This document shows, piece after piece, positions 34,462-42,990 of a DNA stretch of 64,000 nt (position 1 is the stretch's first letter; every line of letters begins with the position of its first letter). The stretch lies in contig CAZHDI010000003.1 in assembly GCA_964531285.1 (NCBI GenBank), forward strand, positions 18,692 through 82,691. The letters are read 5' to 3'. The notes under the pieces were generated by a model. The model saw only the letters and a list, made by a program, of their open reading frames with translations. It had not been told where the DNA came from and did no database searches. The DNA is from CAZHDI01 sp964531285 (lineage in GTDB: Bacteria; Pseudomonadota; Alphaproteobacteria; JAJFIK01). The translations under genes were made by a program, and so were the position numbers.

Positions 34462-35010
34462 TCAGGGCGTGATGGTCTGATGCTCCTGGGCATAGGGCGT
34501 GAAGCCCATGCGCTGGTAAAGCGGCAGAGCCGCCGGATGATCCAGCGTACAGGTGTTCACCAGCAGCCGCGCCGCGCCGCGCGCCCACATCAGGTCGATC
34601 ATCTGTTGCAGGAACCAGGCGCCGAAGCCCCGGCCCAAATAGTCCGGCACCAGACCGAAATAGGCGAGACTGGCCTCGCGCGCCTTGGTGAAATCGAGTT
34701 CGGCGAACCCCGCCGGGACGCCCTCGGCATAGAGCACGAACACCTCGACCCCGGCGGTGGCCAGATGGGCGGCCAGGGCCTCATCGCTCATCCGCTTGCG
34801 GAACACCCAGACATAATCGCGCCCGACCGTGTGATAAAGATACCGGTAAAAATGCACCGGGATCGCTTCGGCCCGCAAAATGGCCACGCGCCCGCGTGGG
34901 GCGGGCGGGGGGCGGCGCAGCACGGCAGGCGCGGTCATCTCCAGGAAGGTGACCGTGGTCTCATGCGCGCCGGTGCCGGCTGCATCGTCGAAACCGTCAG
35001 CGCCGGTCAT
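34462..35010 (-). CDS. GNAT-family N-acetyltransferase
   Basis: Acetyl-CoA-dependent acetyltransferase of 182 residues; substrate unknown. Core motifs are VPAGFAELDF (beta strand 4), LAYFGLVPDYLGRGFGAWFLQQMI, with the acetyl-CoA pyrophosphate loop in YLGRGFG, and LYQRMGFTPYAQE at the end. The ATG at 35010 overlaps the stop of the sulfurtransferase gene by 4 bases, so the two are translated together. A longer open frame to 35043 lies inside that gene and is not used. Confidence 0.9.
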   Translation of the reverse strand: MTGADGFDDAAGTGAHETTVTFLEMTAPAVLRRPPPAPRGRVAILRAEAIPVHFYRYLYHTVGRDYVWVFRKRMSDEALAAHLATAGVEVFVLYAEGVPAGFAELDFTKAREASLAYFGLVPDYLGRGFGAWFLQQMIDLMWARGAARLLVNTCTLDHPAALPLYQRMGFTPYAQEHQTITP

Positions 35011-35858
35011 TGCGCGACCGGCAGATCGGCCCGGGCGCCCCATTCGGCCCAGGACCCGTCATAAAGCGCGATCTCCGGATAGCCCGCGCGGGTGAGCGCG
35101 AGGGCCAGCACGGCGGCGGTCACGCCGGAGCCGCACATGGTCACCACGGGACGGGTGCGCTCGACCCCGGCGGCGCCGAACAGATCGCGCAGCGCATCGG
35201 CCGGTTTCATCGTACCGTCGGCGTTCAGAACCTCCGCATGCGGGATATTGATCGCGCCGGGAACATGACCGCGCCGCAGGCCCGGCCGCGGCTCCGGCGC
35301 TTCGGCGCGGAAGCGGGCGGCGGGGCGCGCATCCACCACCTGCTCGGTCCTGGTCTGGAGATTGGCCGCGATCTGTCCGGCATCGCGCAACAGCATATTG
35401 TGCAGCCGGGCGGTGAAATGGCGCGGCGTCAGACGCGGCTCGTCATCGGTGACGGCGTGACCTTCGGCGCGCCATTTCGGCAGGCCGCCATCCAGCACCA
35501 TCACATCCCGATGCCCCATGACCTTGAACATCCACCAGGCGCGCGCGGCCGAAAACAGTCCGGCGCCGTCATAGGCGACGATCCGGGTCCCGTCGCCAAG
35601 CCCCAAAGCACGGGCGCGGGCGGAGAACTTCACCGGGTTCGGCAGCATATGGGGCAGGGGATTGTCGGTGTCGGCGATCTCGTCGATATCGAAAAACACC
35701 GCACCCGGAATATGGGCCTCCCGGAACTCGGCACGGGCATCGCGGTCCGCATCGGGCAGATACCAGGAGGCATCGATCAGGCGCAGATCCGGGGCGGCGA
35801 GGCTGTCGGCCAGCCAGCCGGTTGTGACGAGGGGATCGCTGATCTGGGGGCCGGGCAT
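35007..35858 (-). CDS. sseA: 3-mercaptopyruvate sulfurtransferase
   Basis: Two-rhodanese-domain enzyme of 283 residues. The N-terminal domain (LIDASWYLP.ADRDA..EF, HIPGAVFFDID) is inactive; the C-terminal domain carries the catalytic Cys in CGSGVTA. The loop CG(S/T)GVTA marks mercaptopyruvate sulfurtransferases, while thiosulfate sulfurtransferases have CRxGx. It moves sulfur from mercaptopyruvate to thiol acceptors or cyanide. AAGGA lies upstream of the ATG. It lies 69 bases downstream of cysK on the same strand, fitting a role in cysteine metabolism. Confidence 0.92.
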   Translation of the reverse strand: MPGPQISDPLVTTGWLADSLAAPDLRLIDASWYLPDADRDARAEFREAHIPGAVFFDIDEIADTDNPLPHMLPNPVKFSARARALGLGDGTRIVAYDGAGLFSAARAWWMFKVMGHRDVMVLDGGLPKWRAEGHAVTDDEPRLTPRHFTARLHNMLLRDAGQIAANLQTRTEQVVDARPAARFRAEAPEPRPGLRRGHVPGAINIPHAEVLNADGTMKPADALRDLFGAAGVERTRPVVTMCGSGVTAAVLALALTRAGYPEIALYDGSWAEWGARADLPVAQ

Positions 35859-35927
35859 GGGCGCGTCCTTCTTGGTTTGGGCCGGTCATCCTGCGCCCAC
35901 CCGCACGCGCCCCAGGCCGGAACCGGC

Positions 35928-36950
35928 TTAGGGCGACGGCGCCCGCTCGCCGGTCATCCATCCGGGCACCGGCAGGTCTTTGGAGCGCAGGAACGCCGGT
36001 GAGAACAGTTTGCTTTGATACCGCGTTCCGTAGTCACACAACAGGGTGACGATTCGATGCCCGGGGCCAAGCTGGCGCGCCAGACGAATGGCGCCGGCGA
36101 CATTGATCCCGGCCGACCCGCCGATGCACAGGCCCTCATGTTCCAGAAGGTCGAACACCAGGGGGATGGCTTCGCTGTCGGGGATCTGGAACGCCTCGTC
36201 CACGGGCGCGCCCTCCAGATTGGCGGTGATCCGGCCCTGGCCGATGCCCTCGGTGATCGAATTGCCTTCGGCTTTCAAAACGCCATGCTTGAAATGGCCA
36301 TAGATCGCCGAGCCCATGGGATCGGCCAGCGCCGTCACGATGCGGCTGTTGCGCTCCTTGAGGGCCATGGAGACACCGGCAAGCGTGCCGCCGGTGCCCA
36401 CCGCCGAGACGAACCCATCGACCCGTCCCCCGGTCTGATCCCAGATTTCCGGTCCCGTGCCCTCATAATGGGCCCGACGGTTCGCCGTATTGTCGAACTG
36501 GTTCGCCCAGACCGCGCCATTGGGGGATGTCTCGTTCAGCTCCTCGGCAAGGCGCCCGGAATACTTCACGTAATTGTTGGGATCTTTATAGGGGACCGCC
36601 GGAACTTCGATCAGCTCCGCGCCGAACAGGCGCAAGGTGTCTTTCTTTTCCTGGCTCTGGGTTTCCGGGATCACGATCACGGTCTTGAAGCCCAGCACGT
36701 TGGCCACCAGCGCCAGACCGATCCCGGTATTGCCGGCCGTGCCCTCGACAATCGTGCCGCCTGGCCGCAGGGCGCCCCGCGCCATGGCATCGCGCACGAT
36801 GTAAAGCGCTGCCCGGTCCTTGACCGATTGGCCGGGATTCATGAATTCCGCCTTGCCCAGGATCTCGCAGCCGGTTTCTTCGGAGGCGCGGGTCAGCCGG
36901 ATGAGCGGGGTGTTGCCGATCGCATCCAGCATGGTCGAACGAACGGTCAT
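35928..36950 (-). CDS. cysK: Cysteine synthase A
   Basis: PLP enzyme making cysteine from O-acetylserine and sulfide. The 340-residue chain has the PLP lysine in NPGQSVKDRAAL, the substrate loop EGTAGNTGIGLA, and the phosphate loop AVGTGGTLAGVS. ATG 36950 has AGGAG 7 bases upstream; the open frame further upstream is not conserved-looking. The C-terminus extends past the core with a segment ending DLPVPGWM, seen in the alphaproteobacterial/eukaryotic-like subgroup. It precedes sseA and is divergent from the chrR-like gene. Confidence 0.93.
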   Translation of the reverse strand: MTVRSTMLDAIGNTPLIRLTRASEETGCEILGKAEFMNPGQSVKDRAALYIVRDAMARGALRPGGTIVEGTAGNTGIGLALVANVLGFKTVIVIPETQSQEKKDTLRLFGAELIEVPAVPYKDPNNYVKYSGRLAEELNETSPNGAVWANQFDNTANRRAHYEGTGPEIWDQTGGRVDGFVSAVGTGGTLAGVSMALKERNSRIVTALADPMGSAIYGHFKHGVLKAEGNSITEGIGQGRITANLEGAPVDEAFQIPDSEAIPLVFDLLEHEGLCIGGSAGINVAGAIRLARQLGPGHRIVTLLCDYGTRYQSKLFSPAFLRSKDLPVPGWMTGERAPSP

Positions 36951-37254
36951 GGGGATACTCCTGAGACGAAAGCTGGATGGTGACGCGTGTACACTTTGGT
37001 TTACACAAGACCCTGCGGATCCGGCAAATCTATGGTGGCGGGCGGGCCGCCTGACGGACGGGCGCTTCCGCTCACCCGATATAACCAAAGATATAGGATG
37101 CGCACAGGCCTTTGTCGCGCGCGGGCGGGCCGGCAATCGGTGTGATTGTGCAACGGGCAGGGACGCGCCGGTCGCTGCCTTTGATCCATGTTTGACGGAA
37201 CGCCGTATCCTTCCACAGTGTTGGTGTCATGTAGCGTCGGGTGGATCGGAGCGG
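36951..37254. other. Divergent promoter region between cysK and chrR-like gene
   Basis: About 300 bases, A+T-richer at both ends. It holds an 8-base inverted pair, CTTTGGTT (36994-37001) and AACCAAAG (37083-37090), and GTGTA/TACAC arms (36987-37006) near cysK. TGATCC occurs at 37182-37187, similar to the -35 of ChrR-controlled ECF sigma factors, but I cannot find a matching -10. No gene is supported. Confidence 0.4.
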
Positions 37255-37911
37255 ATGAGCGGACAGATCGAGCATCATATCCCGCAGGATTGGTTGTTGG
37301 ACTATGCCAGCGGGGCCATGACGGGCCCTTGGACCGTTCTCGTCGCCAGTCACCTGACGCTTTGTCCGGTCTGCCGGACGGCCGTGAGCGATTTGGAGCG
37401 GATCGGCGGGGCCCTGTTGAGCGCGGATCTCGGTCTGGACCGCCCCTCGGCGACGGCTCAGGCCATCGTGGTCTCGACCGACACGATCGAACCCCTGCCG
37501 GGCACTCCGGCGCCCAAGGTTTTCGACCCGGTGTTGCCGAAGCCGCTGCGCGACGCCATCGGCGGGTCGCTCAACGATCTGCGCTGGCGCGGGCTCCTGC
37601 CCGGTGTGGAGACGGCCGAAACGCCCGACAGCCAAGACGGCGCCCGCGCCCGGCTGTTGCGCATCGCGCCGGGGGCCGCGGTGCCGGATCACACGCACCA
37701 TGGCGCCGAGGCAACCTTGATCCTCCAGGGTGCCTATGCCGATGAGACCGGACATTATCGGGCCGGTGACGTGGCCGTGGCCGATCACGAGGTCGATCAT
37801 CGTCCCGTTGCCGATCACGGCATGGTGTGCATCTGTTACTCAGTATCCGAAGCGCCTTTACAGTTGACCGGGCGCTTTGGGCGGTTCCTCAACTTTCTTC
37901 CCATGGTCTGA
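37255..37911 (+). CDS. ChrR-type zinc anti-sigma factor with cupin domain
   Basis: Predicted regulator that holds an ECF sigma factor inactive and releases it under singlet oxygen. The 218 residues have an N-terminal zinc anti-sigma motif H33-x3-C37-x2-C40 (SHLTLCPVC) and a C-terminal cupin with H146, H148, E152 and H182. These align with ChrR ligands H141, H143, E147 and H177 at a constant offset of five. The cognate sigma factor gene normally lies directly upstream; here that position is intergenic. It heads a plus-strand operon with DUF6134, photolyase and SDR genes. Confidence 0.9.
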   Translation: MSGQIEHHIPQDWLLDYASGAMTGPWTVLVASHLTLCPVCRTAVSDLERIGGALLSADLGLDRPSATAQAIVVSTDTIEPLPGTPAPKVFDPVLPKPLRDAIGGSLNDLRWRGLLPGVETAETPDSQDGARARLLRIAPGAAVPDHTHHGAEATLILQGAYADETGHYRAGDVAVADHEVDHRPVADHGMVCICYSVSEAPLQLTGRFGRFLNFLPMV

Positions 37912-37940
37912 TCCCTTCGTTCAGGAAAGAGAGACGTGTC

Positions 37941-38630
37941 ATGAAATGCGTCAGCGCCATCGGCCTTGTGTGCCTGGTCTTAGCGACGGCTGCGCTGCCC
38001 GCCCGGGCGGACAGCGAAAGGACGGCGATGTATCCGGGCATTCCGGAAAGTGGCGAATTGGCATTCGCCGTTAAGCGCGGCGGCGACGATTTCGGCCGGC
38101 ATGTCGTGCGCTTCACCGAACTCGACGAGCATTGGCTTCAGGTGAATGTGGAAATCGACCTGAAGGTGCGCGCGGCGTTCATCACCTTCTTCGATTACAA
38201 GCACCGTTTGGAGTCGATCTGGCGTGACGGCGAACTGACCACGCTGGAGTCGACCACGGACGACAATGGCGACGAGTTGTTCGTATCGCTGAAGAAGGAC
38301 GGCGAGGCGCTGTCCCTGAAATCGTCCAAGAACACCGCCGACGATATCCCGCTGGGCCTGATGCCGACGACCTACTGGAACAAACGTGCGCTTGAGAAGA
38401 CCGAACTTCTGAATACTCAGAATGGCGAGATTTTTCCGGTGACGATCACCGAAAAGGGAACCGAGACGATCACTGTGATGGGCGAGGAGATCGAGGCGAC
38501 CCGCTATGAGCTGGTGGGCACGATCACGGTCGATCTGTGGTATGACGAAAATGACCGCTGGGTGAAGTGTGCTTTCGAAGCGCGCGGCCAGGAAGTGACC
38601 TATGAAATGGTCGAACCGGGCAGCATATGA
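37941..38630 (+). CDS. DUF6134-type exported protein
   Basis: Periplasmic protein of 229 residues and unknown function. A signal peptide (residues 1-23, ending LPARA) is followed by an all-beta domain of about 200 residues with repeated lipocalin-like strands (GRHVVRFTELD, VEIDLKVRAAFITFFDYKHRLESIW, ATRYELVGTITVDLWYDEN, WVKCAFEARGQEVTYEM). Such proteins are found beside photolyase and ChrR genes, and the fold suggests binding of lipid or a small molecule. Its stop overlaps the start of the photolyase gene by 4 bases. Confidence 0.72.
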   Translation: MKCVSAIGLVCLVLATAALPARADSERTAMYPGIPESGELAFAVKRGGDDFGRHVVRFTELDEHWLQVNVEIDLKVRAAFITFFDYKHRLESIWRDGELTTLESTTDDNGDELFVSLKKDGEALSLKSSKNTADDIPLGLMPTTYWNKRALEKTELLNTQNGEIFPVTITEKGTETITVMGEEIEATRYELVGTITVDLWYDENDRWVKCAFEARGQEVTYEMVEPGSI

Positions 38631-40204
38631 GTAAGACCGCACCCGGCACTCTGCGGCTCGTCCTCGGCGATCAACTCACCCGCGATGGGGCCGCCTTGCG
38701 CGGTCTCGATCCGGACCATGATGTCGTCCTGATGGCCGAGGTGCGCAGCGAAGCCACCTATGTTCGCCACCACAAGAAGAAGATCGCCTTCATCTTCTCG
38801 GCGATGCGCCATTTCGCGCAAAGCCTGGAAGCCGACGGGATCACGGTGCGCTATGTCCGCTATGACGATCCGGACAATGCCGGATCGCTCATGGGCGAGG
38901 TGGCGCGCGCGCTGACCGAGTGCGCTCTCGATAGCGTCGTCGTGACCGAACCGGGCGAATATCGTCTGTGGGAAGACATGCGTGGCTGGCACAAGGCGCT
39001 CGATTGTCCGGTCGAGATCCTAACCGATGATCGGTTTCTGTGTTCGGTGGAGACGTTCGAGGCGTGGGCGGAGGATCGCAAATCACTCCGCATGGAGTTC
39101 TTTTACCGGGAGATGCGCCGCAAATACGACATCCTCATGACCAAGGACGGAGAGCCTGAGGGCGGCGCGTGGAACTATGACGGCGAGAACCGCAAAGCCC
39201 TGCCTGACGATCTCGATCTGCCGCACCGCCGCTCCTTCCGCCCAGACAAGACCACCAAGGCGGTCATCCGTCTGGTTGAGGATGCGTTCGCGGATCATTT
39301 CGGCGATATCGAACCGTTCAAATATGCGGTGACGGCGGACGAAGCGGAAACGGCACTCGATCATTTCCTGGACGATATCCTGCCGCAGTTCGGCGATTAT
39401 CAGGACGCCATGGCGGCGGGCGAAGCGTTCCTCTTTCACAGCACGATCGCGCTCTATCTCAATGCCGGTCTGCTCGATCCGCTCGCTGTCTGCAAGAGCG
39501 CAGAGCAGCGCTATCATGCTGGCGATGCGCCGCTCAATGCCGTCGAGGGCTTCATCCGCCAGATCCTGGGCTGGCGCGAATTCATCCGCGGCGTCTACTG
39601 GCTGAAAATGCCGGACTATGCCCAGACCAATGCGCTGGACGCCAATCGTCCGCTTCCCGATTTTTACTGGACCGGCGAAACCGACATGGCCTGTCTGCGC
39701 GACACGATCGAGACGACGCGCGCCCATGCCTATGCCCACCACATTCAGCGCCTGATGGTCACCGGCAATTTCGCTCTCTTGGCGGGGATCGATCCGGCGG
39801 CGGTGAATGAGTGGTATCTGATCGTCTATGCCGACGCCTATGAATGGGTGCAATTGCCCAACACCCATGGCATGGCGCTGTTCGCCGATGGTGGCGTAGT
39901 CGGCTCCAAACCCTATGCGGCGAGCGGCGCTTACATCAACCGCATGTCCAACTACTGCAAGGACTGCGCATACAGCGTCAGCAAGAAAGCCGGGCCTGAG
40001 GCGTGCCCGTTCAATTATCTCTACTGGCACTTCCTGTTGGAGAATGAGGAGCGTCTGGGCAACAATCCGCGCATGGCCATGCCCTATCGCACCCTGGCCA
40101 AGATGAGCGAGGACAAGGTCCACCAGATCCGCGAGGACAGCCGCCGGTTCTTGAGCGAAATCGGCATCGAAAACGCCAAGCCGTCCCGCCGCAAGGCGAG
40201 TTGA
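38627..40204 (+). CDS. FeS-containing bacterial (6-4) photolyase / cryptochrome (PhrB/CryB type)
   Basis: FAD-dependent photolyase of the FeS-BCP group, repairing (6-4) photoproducts or sensing blue light. The 525 residues include an N-terminal Rossmann domain (LVLGDQL) and the helical FAD domain (GWREFIRGVYW; YAHHIQRLMV). The four [4Fe-4S] ligands C356, C444, C447 and C460 have the same spacing as in Agrobacterium PhrB (350, 438, 441, 454). It overlaps the DUF6134 gene by 4 bases. Its presence in the ChrR operon suggests light or singlet-oxygen control, as for CryB of Rhodobacter. Confidence 0.93.
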   Translation: MSKTAPGTLRLVLGDQLTRDGAALRGLDPDHDVVLMAEVRSEATYVRHHKKKIAFIFSAMRHFAQSLEADGITVRYVRYDDPDNAGSLMGEVARALTECALDSVVVTEPGEYRLWEDMRGWHKALDCPVEILTDDRFLCSVETFEAWAEDRKSLRMEFFYREMRRKYDILMTKDGEPEGGAWNYDGENRKALPDDLDLPHRRSFRPDKTTKAVIRLVEDAFADHFGDIEPFKYAVTADEAETALDHFLDDILPQFGDYQDAMAAGEAFLFHSTIALYLNAGLLDPLAVCKSAEQRYHAGDAPLNAVEGFIRQILGWREFIRGVYWLKMPDYAQTNALDANRPLPDFYWTGETDMACLRDTIETTRAHAYAHHIQRLMVTGNFALLAGIDPAAVNEWYLIVYADAYEWVQLPNTHGMALFADGGVVGSKPYAASGAYINRMSNYCKDCAYSVSKKAGPEACPFNYLYWHFLLENEERLGNNPRMAMPYRTLAKMSEDKVHQIREDSRRFLSEIGIENAKPSRRKAS

Positions 40205-40257
40205 CCCGCCCCCAATAAGCGCCGGCTGCCCTGGCCGGCACACCGTAAGGAGACGTT

Positions 40258-41055
40258 ATGCGCAATCAGGTCGTCACGCCCGCCGACGGCATCGCCTGGA
40301 TCACAGGCGCGAGTTCCGGCATCGGCCGGGATGTCGCCCTGCTGCTGGCGCGCGAGGGCTGGACCGTTGCGGCGACGGCCCGCCGGCGCGAACAACTGGA
40401 GGCACTGGGGCGTGAGGCGGCAGGGCTCAAGGGCGCGATCCATGCCTATCCGGCCGATGTCAGCGATGCCGAAGCCATGAGCGCGGCGGTCGATGCGATG
40501 GAGGCGGCCCATGGGCCGGTCGCGCTCGCGATCCTGAATGCGGGGATTTATCTGCCCATGGAGGCCCCGGCCTTTTCCGCCGAGACCATGCGCAAATCCT
40601 GGGAGGTCAATATCATGGGCACGGCCCATGGGCTGGAGCCCCTGATCCCGCGCATGATCGAACGCACGCGCGGACATCTGGTGATCGTCTCGTCGGTTAC
40701 GGGCTATGGCGGCCTGCCGACAAGCGCCGCCTACGGAGCGACCAAGGCCGGTCTCAATATCATGGCCGAGAGCCTCAAGATCGAATTGGACCGGCATGGC
40801 GTGCGCGTTTCGGTGGTCAATCCGGGCTTTGTGGAAACCCCGGCGCAGGATGACAACGAATTCCCCAAGCCGTTCATGATCCAATCCGAAGACGCCGCCC
40901 GGCGGATCGTGGCGGGCATCAAGCGCCAGGCCTTTGAGATCACTTTCCCCAAGCGGTTCACCTTCCCGCTCAAGGTCCTGAAATGGCTGCCGCGCGACTG
41001 GTATATCGCGCTCATCAAGCGTCAAACCGGCTGGAACGAACAGCCCAAGCCTTGA
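40258..41055 (+). CDS. Short-chain dehydrogenase/reductase
   Basis: Classical SDR of 265 residues, with the nucleotide motif TGASSGIG, ATARRREQL (Arg after strand 2 favours NADPH), NAG, catalytic Ser in VIVSSVTG and Tyr-Lys in YGATK. AGGAGA is upstream of ATG 40258, 53 bases after the photolyase. SDR genes of this type occur in photo-oxidative-stress clusters; the substrate is unknown. A C-terminal amphipathic stretch (FPLKVLKWLPRDWYIALI) may touch the membrane. Confidence 0.9.
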   Translation: MRNQVVTPADGIAWITGASSGIGRDVALLLAREGWTVAATARRREQLEALGREAAGLKGAIHAYPADVSDAEAMSAAVDAMEAAHGPVALAILNAGIYLPMEAPAFSAETMRKSWEVNIMGTAHGLEPLIPRMIERTRGHLVIVSSVTGYGGLPTSAAYGATKAGLNIMAESLKIELDRHGVRVSVVNPGFVETPAQDDNEFPKPFMIQSEDAARRIVAGIKRQAFEITFPKRFTFPLKVLKWLPRDWYIALIKRQTGWNEQPKP

Positions 41056-41156
41056 TCCTTGCCCGCCGCCGCCCGTTTTGACGGTCTTGCACCGCGCCGG
41101 TGTGTCCGCGCACACTGGCCGAAACGAGTCCGCGTGGATGCGTGCGAGGGGGACCC

Positions 41157-41597
41157 ATGGGCCGTGTGATCGTGATCCTGCTGCTGCTGGCGCTCGCCAT
41201 TGGCGGCTATCTGTTTTGGGAGGCCGGACGCTCGTCTCTCCTGGATGCCCGCAGCACCACCCTGGAGGATGTGATCCGCGAGGCACGGGCGCGCGGCTAT
41301 GATGTCGATGCCGATGGCCGGACCCGGACCGAGGTGCGCGATTGCGTGTGGACACCCTGTGGCGGCTGCGTCGACACCCTGGCGTTCGATGGCCGCACCG
41401 TCTCCGGCGTGACCTATTACGACAAGGGGCTGACCCGGTTTGAAAGCCCGGACAAGGCGGCCTGCAATGCCGGCAATCTGCTGTTCAGCGCCGGCATGCG
41501 GTGCGAGGCGCGGGGCTATTTCACGCTCTGCGTCACCCGGCGCCTGCAAGGGCACGCGGACGACGATCCGTTCTACCGGATCTTCATGGCGCTCTAA
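41157..41597 (+). CDS. Hypothetical membrane-anchored protein with six cysteines
   Basis: A 146-residue protein I do not recognise. It has one N-terminal hydrophobic helix (VIVILLLLALAIGGYLF, an anchor or uncleaved signal) and a compact polar domain with six Cys (RDCVWTPCGGC, AACNAG, MRCEAR, TLCVTR), probably forming disulfides outside the cytoplasm. GAGGGGG is upstream of the start. It is the last plus-strand gene of the island, and its TAA overlaps the stop of the convergent MFS gene by 4 bases. Confidence 0.7.
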   Translation: MGRVIVILLLLALAIGGYLFWEAGRSSLLDARSTTLEDVIREARARGYDVDADGRTRTEVRDCVWTPCGGCVDTLAFDGRTVSGVTYYDKGLTRFESPDKAACNAGNLLFSAGMRCEARGYFTLCVTRRLQGHADDDPFYRIFMAL

Positions 41598-42943
41598 GCC
41601 CCGCTGCTTTCCAAGCGGTCGCGGAGCGCTTTCTGGCTTTCGGCCGTCAGCGGGAAGCCCCACATGACCGACACGGCGATCACTTTCAGCACCACCGGTA
41701 GCCCGGCATAGAGCAAAGCCAGGGTCATCAGCGCGAACTCGGTATTGGTGTCGGCATCGGCATTGAAGCCGGCCCAATCGAGCGGCAGGAAGGCCAGCGC
41801 CGCGGCGACCCCGAGCGCGATCTTCGACACCAGGCCCCACAGGGCGAAGTAAAAGCCGGTGCGCTCTTCGCCGCTTTCCGCCGTGTCCTTGTCCACCACA
41901 TCCGCCAGGATCGCCGCCGGGATGGCGAGATCCGCGCCGACTCCGAAGCCCGACAGGATGGTGATCACGACGAACAGCGTCAGATCGCCGGTGCCGACGA
42001 AAAACGGCGTCCAGATAAAGGCCGCGCAGGCCCACAGCATGGCAATCGACCAGCCGCGATGCTTGCCGATCTTCTGCGCCACGAAGGCCCAGACCGGGAT
42101 GGCGGCAAGGCCGGCCAGAAAGTAGGCGAACAAGAGCGGGCCATAGGCTTCCGGCGCGCCGATGCGGTGGGTCACGAACGGGATGAACAGCGTCACCGGC
42201 AGACCGTTCGCCACCGCATTGATCAGGAAGGCGATCACCAGACGGCGGAACGCGGCATTGCGCAGCGGATAGAGCAGCCCCTCGATGACCGGCAGGCTCT
42301 TACGGGTCAACGGCGGGCGTTCCGGAACCCGCCACAGGGAAATCGCGGCGGCCAGCGGCAGGAGGATCAAAAGCGCCAGCGCGAGCGCGCGGACATGATC
42401 CTCGACCGCCGTGATGCCATAGGCCGTCATGACCGCCGGGAGCCCGGCCGCCACCATGGTGCCGATCAACGCGAAGATCTGCCGCGCGGCGGTGACCCGC
42501 GTGCGGCCATTGTAATCACCGGTGAGTTCCGCGCCCCAGGCATTGAAAGGCAGGGTCAACGCCGTCCAGGCAATGGTCAGCATGAGGCTGAACAGCGCCA
42601 AATGAGCAATGCCGGCATTCTCGGGCGGTACGAACAGGAAATAGGCGGCGACCATGGTCAGCGGCACCGCGCCGAAAATCCACGGCTTACGGCGCCCAAA
42701 GCGGCTGCTGGTGTGATCGCTCAGCCACCCGATCAGCGGGTCCGAAATGCCGTCGAACAGGCGGGTGGCGAAGATCACGGTCGCCACCAGCGTCAGGCTC
42801 AGGCCCAACTCCTGGGTGTAGAGCGTCGGCAGATAGACATAGACCGGCAGGGCGAGCACCGCGAGCGGCAGGCCCATCACCCCGTAGCTGGCCAGAAGCG
42901 GCCGGGTGAGGGCGGGCGCGGTCGTGCGGTCGGTGCGGGCCAT
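41594..42943 (-). CDS. MFS permease of the GPH (sodium/sugar symporter) type
   Basis: Twelve-helix major-facilitator protein of 449 residues. The motif RLFDGISDPLIGWLSDHTSSRFGRRKPW is the family block of GPH cation symporters. Such proteins are often found after cyclopropane-synthase and photolyase genes, where the cargo is not known. It follows the methyltransferase gene by 47 bases and is the last gene of the minus-strand operon. Confidence 0.88.
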   Translation of the reverse strand: MARTDRTTAPALTRPLLASYGVMGLPLAVLALPVYVYLPTLYTQELGLSLTLVATVIFATRLFDGISDPLIGWLSDHTSSRFGRRKPWIFGAVPLTMVAAYFLFVPPENAGIAHLALFSLMLTIAWTALTLPFNAWGAELTGDYNGRTRVTAARQIFALIGTMVAAGLPAVMTAYGITAVEDHVRALALALLILLPLAAAISLWRVPERPPLTRKSLPVIEGLLYPLRNAAFRRLVIAFLINAVANGLPVTLFIPFVTHRIGAPEAYGPLLFAYFLAGLAAIPVWAFVAQKIGKHRGWSIAMLWACAAFIWTPFFVGTGDLTLFVVITILSGFGVGADLAIPAAILADVVDKDTAESGEERTGFYFALWGLVSKIALGVAAALAFLPLDWAGFNADADTNTEFALMTLALLYAGLPVVLKVIAVSVMWGFPLTAESQKALRDRLESSGA

Positions 42944-42990
42944 GGCGCGTGTCCGGTCTCAAAGGGTGGGCCGTCCGCGCGCATGCGCGA

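Noticed and set aside
37182..37210. ECF sigma promoter (TGATCC) in front of the chrR-like gene
   Set aside because: The -35-like TGATCC is present, but no matching -10 at the expected spacing; it could be chance.
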